This document shows, piece after piece, positions 60,092 to 64,000 of a stretch of DNA of 64,000 nucleotides. The stretch comes from Brachyhypopomus gauderio. Its lineage: Eukaryota; Chordata; Actinopteri; Gymnotiformes; Hypopomidae. Below the pieces are notes generated by a model, which had not been told where the DNA came from, searched no databases, and saw only the letters and a list, made by a program, of their open reading frames with translations. Location of the stretch: the NCBI RefSeq assembly GCF_052324685.1, contig NC_135212.1, positions 22,024,137 to 22,088,136 of the forward strand, written 5' to 3'. The position numbers and the translations under genes were made by a program. Within the stretch, counting starts at the first letter, position 1. Each line of letters opens with the position of its first letter.

Positions 60092-61687
60092 TTGGGGTCA
60101 CTTAGAAATGTTCTTATTTTTGAATGAAAAGCAGTTTTTTTTTTCAATTTAGCTAACATTAAATGCATCAAAAATACACTCTATACATTATTAATGTGGT
60201 AAATGACTATTCTAGCTGTAAACATCTGATTTTTAATGCAATATCTACATAGATGTATGGAGACCCATTTCCAACAACCATCACTCCAGTGTTCTAATGG
60301 TACATTGTGTTTGCTAACTGTGTAAGGAGGCTATTGGACTTTTAGAAAACCCTTGAAAACCCTTGTGCAAGTAGGTTAACACAGCTGAAAACAGTTTTGC
60401 TGATTAGAGAAGCTATAAAATTGACCTTCCTTTGAGCTAGTTGAGAATCTGGAGCATTACAATTGTTGGTTCGATTAAACTCACAAAATGGCCAGAAAAA
60501 AACAACTTTCAATTGAAACTTGACAGTCTATTCTTGTTCTGAGAAATGAAGTCTATTCCATGCGAGACATTGCCAAGAAACTGACGATTTCCTACAATGG
60601 TGTGTATTACTCCCTTCAGAGGAGAGCACAGACAGGCTCTAACCAGAGTAGAAGGAGAAATGGAAGACCCCGCTGCACAACTGAGCAAGAAGACAAGTAC
60701 ATTAGAGTCTCCAGTTTGAGAAATCGATGCCTCACAGGTCCTCAACTGGCTGCTTCATTAAATAGTACCCGCAAAACGCCAGTGTCAACGTCTACAGTGA
60801 AGAGGCGACTCCGGGATGCTGGCCTTCAGGGCAGAGTGGCAAAGAAAAAGCCATATCTGAGACTGGCTAATAAAAGAAAAAGATTAATATGGGCAAAAGA
60901 ACACAGACATTGGACAGAGGAAGATTGGAAAAAAGTGTTATGGACAGATGAAGTTTGAGGTGTTTGGATCACACAGACAAACATTTGTGAGACGCAGAAC
61001 AACTGAAAAGATGCTGGAAGAGTGCCTGACACCATCTGTCAAACATGGTGGAGGTAATGTGATGGTCTGGGGTTGCTTTGGTGCTGGTAAAGTGGGAGAT
61101 TTTAACAAGGTAAAAGGGATTTTGAATAAGGAAGGCTATCACTCCATTTTGCAACACCATGCCATACCCTGTGGACAGCGCTTGATTGGAGCCAATTTCA
61201 TCCTGCAACAGGACAATGACCCAAAGCACACCTCCAAATTATGCACAAACTATTTAGAGAAGAAGCAGGCAGCTGGTGTTTTATCGGTAATGGAGTGGCC
61301 AGCGCAGTCACCAGATCTCAACCCCATTGAGCTGTTGTGGGAGCAGCTTGACCGTATGGTACGAAAAAAGTGCCCATTAACCCAATCAAACTTGTGGGAG
61401 CGGCTTCTGGAAGCATGGGGTGAAATTTCTCCAGATTACCCCAGCAAATTAACAGCTAGAATGCCAAAGGTCTGCAATGCTGTAATTGCTGCTAAGGGAG
61501 CATTCTTTGACGAAAGCAAAGTTTAAAGTAGAAAATTATTTCAAATAAAAAAAAAACATTATTTCTACCTTGTCAATGTCTGGACTATATTTCTATTCAT
61601 TTTGCAACTCATTTGATAAATAAAAGTATGAGATTTCAAGGAAAACACAAAATTGTCTAGGTGACCCCAAACTTTTGAATGGTAGTG
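60092..61687 (+). mobile_element. Tc1-like transposon, left end truncated
   Basis: The right terminal inverted repeat runs from about 61655 to 61687 (gtgaccccaaacttttgaat then ggtagtg) and is followed by TA. The left end begins only at ttggggtcacttag (60092), so about 18 outer bases of the left repeat are missing. Between them lies a broken transposase gene. Because the left end is gone, the copy could not be mobilised even with transposase supplied in trans. Confidence 0.92.
60488..61526 (+). pseudogene. Tc1-type DDE transposase, broken
   Basis: DD34E transposase of the Tc1/mariner superfamily. The N-terminal paired-type DNA-binding part (RDIAKKLTISYNGVYYSLQR, then GRPRCTTEQE) and the catalytic core (LWTDE; FILQQDNDPKHTS; AQSPDLNPIELLW) are all recognisable, so both Asp and the Glu survive. 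Two lesions stop expression. An in-frame TGA near 60520 follows SIET and looks like CGA to TGA at a CpG. At about 60950 a small deletion (about five bases) after WTDE shifts frame to KFEVFGSHRQT. The C-terminus FFDESKV is intact. Confidence 0.92.
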
Positions 61688-61718
61688 TATATATACTGTA
61701 TATGTATGTATGTACTCC

Positions 61719-61721
<3 letters not shown>

Positions 61722-61768
<47 letters not shown>
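61722..61768. repeat. (TG)n microsatellite
   Basis: About 23 TG units between the Tc1 copy and the next element. Confidence 0.95.
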
Positions 61769-61769
<1 letters not shown>

Positions 61770-61771
<2 letters not shown>

Positions 61772-62980
61772 GGGTTGCAGCGGTAACCGGTTTCACGGTA
61801 TATCACGGTATTAAAATGCACGGTTATCATACCGTGTGCGTTTGCTTATTACCGGTAAAAAGCAAGCCAGCGGAGAAACTGACCCGCGCATGCGCAACTC
61901 CGCTCCGGTTCAGCTACTCAGCACAGCGGTGAGAATAGCAGAAAGTGTATCAGAATTAACAATTTTTTTAACAAAAAAAGCTAAACTAATGTCAGCGGCG
62001 AAAATGACGTAATCGCGGTGACTCCGCCCGTGCGCGAGGGTCTCACGCGCTGTCGATTAGCGAGGTCGTGCACCTCTCGAATTTTGTAACTGCGCGCGCC
62101 TCAGCGCAATGAACAAAGTCATATTTGCAGGGTTCATACACCTTTACAAGGTGGAATTAAAGCACTTGTACGTCATTTTAAAGGTCCGTTTCAATATTTC
62201 CCAGCACCTTAAACTTAATAAAGTTACATATTTATACATATACTCGAAATAATTCGCTTTTTCATCACATTATTTAATGGTTGTTTATTTTCAAAACGCC
62301 CAATCTTAACGTCTTCACGTTCTCTCATGTTTCGTCCTGGAATTACAAGAGGCTCCTATTTGTTAACGTAATACAAAAGAACTGTGCGGAGTCGCGCGCT
62401 ACGGTCACTAGTGAAAAGAATAAACCTAGCTTTTTATGGTCCTTGCTTTCACTGGATGTGAAAGACGCCATTAATTGACATGCGTTCATTTTCAAATTCT
62501 AACGTGCCTATTTTTCATATGTTAAAACCAGACTCGGTGTGAAAGCCTTAAAATAGAAATCTCTATTGTGATGATGTCAGAAATAAATCCTCTCTTTCTG
62601 CAGTATCTGGTTATATTCTAACTTGGCAGTACAACGGACGTTTACAACAGTTGTTGATCACTGACCCAGGTTGAGTTTATCAGATATTAAATAATTTAAA
62701 CTTAAATAATTGTACTGAAATCCATGATTTAGGTTTCTCTAATTTTGCAGTATTTATATAAACATGTTTACAGCTTATTTTTTTTAAAGGAGACATTTTG
62801 TATACAATAGTTGCAGGTTTCTACAATAAATAGTTAATTGAACAAAAAAAACTTGTTGTAATTTCTTTAAGGGTCAGTGTATCTTTTATAATATACAAAC
62901 TAACTGTGATACCGTGATAACCGTGATACCGCGGTATTTTCTGAGACGGTTATCATAGTGCTGTACTTTCACCCTTGCAT
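61770..62980. mobile_element. Non-autonomous hAT-like element with CGGTAT-rich ends
   Basis: The left end (agggttgcagcggtaaccgg, then tcacggtatatcacggta) and the right end (gtgataccgtgataaccgtg, then cgcggtattttctgagacgg, ending caccctt) carry arrays of CGGTAT/ACCGTG motifs in inverse orientation around an interior with no transposase. Terminal AGGGT/ACCCT fits hAT-type ends. An 8-bp duplication was not identified. Confidence 0.5.
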
Positions 62981-63119
62981 GCCTTGAAGCATTGTCTCAT
63001 TCGGGTTTTAGTGTAGCTGTCTTTAGTATCATCAGGCTTCCTGTAAATGACCATTGTGTTTGCTTTTACTTTCAGTAGGTCAAACCACAGCCAGAACACT
63101 GCCGCAAGCAGAGAAACAA

Positions 63120-63635
63120 AAAGCTCCACCCCCCCCTCACGTAGGACGCTCCACCCCCCCTACTAAACCACACCATCACCCTCACGTAGGATGCTCCACC
63201 TCTCCACTAAACCACACCATCACCCTCATGTAGTACGCTCCACCCCCACACTAAACCACACCATCACCCTCATGTAGGATGCTCCACCCCCCCACTAAAC
63301 CACACCATCACCCTCATGTAGGACGCTCCACCCCCACACTAAACCACACCATCACCCTCATGTAGGATGCTCCACCCCCCCACTAAACCACACCATCACC
63401 CTCATGTAGGATGCTCCAACCCCCCACTAAACCACACCATCACCCTCATGTAGGACATTCCACCTCCCCCTCTAAAACACACCACCACCCCCCTTTAGAA
63501 CGCTCCACCTCCCCCACTAAAACACCACCACCCCCCTTTAGGACACTCTACCTCCTACACTAAACTACACCTCCACCCCCCTTTAGGATGCTCCACCTCC
63601 CCCACTAAAACACACCACCGCCCTCCTGTAGGAAG
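63120..63635. repeat. Roughly 44-bp minisatellite
   Basis: About eleven imperfect head-to-tail units containing actaaaccacaccatcaccc, then tcatgtaggatgctccaccc and a variable C-run. The right-hand copies (63460-63630) are more diverged (cctttaggacac). It is C-rich on the plus strand. Confidence 0.93.
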
Positions 63636-64000
63636 CTTGGGGTCTGGGCTGCTGCAGGGTTGTTTTAGTAGGCTATTCTCCCTGTTTGGGTCTATTAGTC
63701 ATCTGTGATAAAGCTCCTGAATGCTGTGCTCTTCAGTTGAATCTTGTGGGGTTGTTTTCACAGTGGACGTTAACTTTGTCATACTGTTAAGATGCATCAG
63801 ATGATAAGGCCTCTACAACACTCCATTACTCCATGCTGACCTCAGACCAGATTTCTGATTGGAGCTTCCTACAGAGAAAGGCAAACACAATGGAGTGTAA
63901 CAGTCCTCAGTACAGTGCTGGAGAATCAGGCAGAAAAGTAAATGGAAAAAAAAAGCAGAAGTGGAGATGGGGACGGTTATCGTGGTACAGCGACGCTTCT
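63636..64000. other. Noncoding window end
   Basis: No gene or repeat was recognised. Confidence 0.5.

Overview
The window looks like teleost fish nuclear DNA. It has split genes with GT-AG introns, very long (TG)n/(CA)n microsatellites, a Tc1-type transposon, hAT-like remnants, an RTE-type LINE, tRNA-derived SINEs and Ty3/gypsy LTR debris. All four protein genes are conserved vertebrate genes. No tRNA or rRNA gene, CRISPR array, bacterial operon or phage is visible. The coding models below were built by hand from exon translation, splice-site phase and remembered family architecture; no database was searched.

Layout. (1) 998-10985, plus: the last ten coding exons of a class 4 semaphorin, best match SEMA4B; its 5' exons lie left of the window and its 3' UTR probably runs to about 14.13 kb. 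(2) 16763-30918, plus: a complete 17-exon RASEF/RAB45-like gene (two EF-hands, coiled coil, Rab GTPase). Its introns hold a SINE, hAT-like debris, and a LINE carrying a DNA element that itself carries a smaller element. (3) 33218-34232, minus: complete three-exon SERF2-like gene with a CpG-rich, CCAAT/CRE-containing upstream region. (4) 36563-44041, minus: the TPR and tail-anchor half of an FKBP8-family gene; the FKBP domain was not found in the roughly 20 kb upstream of the last visible exon. (5) 44042-64000: no convincing gene. This part holds microsatellites, two SINEs sharing a head but with different tails, a LINE fragment, a broken Tc1 copy, hAT-like ends and a roughly 44-bp minisatellite.

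The genes do not form a pathway. Sema4B is a membrane guidance ligand, RASEF an endomembrane Rab, SERF2 a small basic protein, and FKBP8 a tail-anchored co-chaperone. I do not see an undescribed system. The most interesting points are two adjacent sema4b acceptors that directly follow long (TG)n tracts where a polypyrimidine tract is expected, on two exons whose joint skipping keeps frame; the nested transposons with readable target-site duplications; and the missing FKBP domain.
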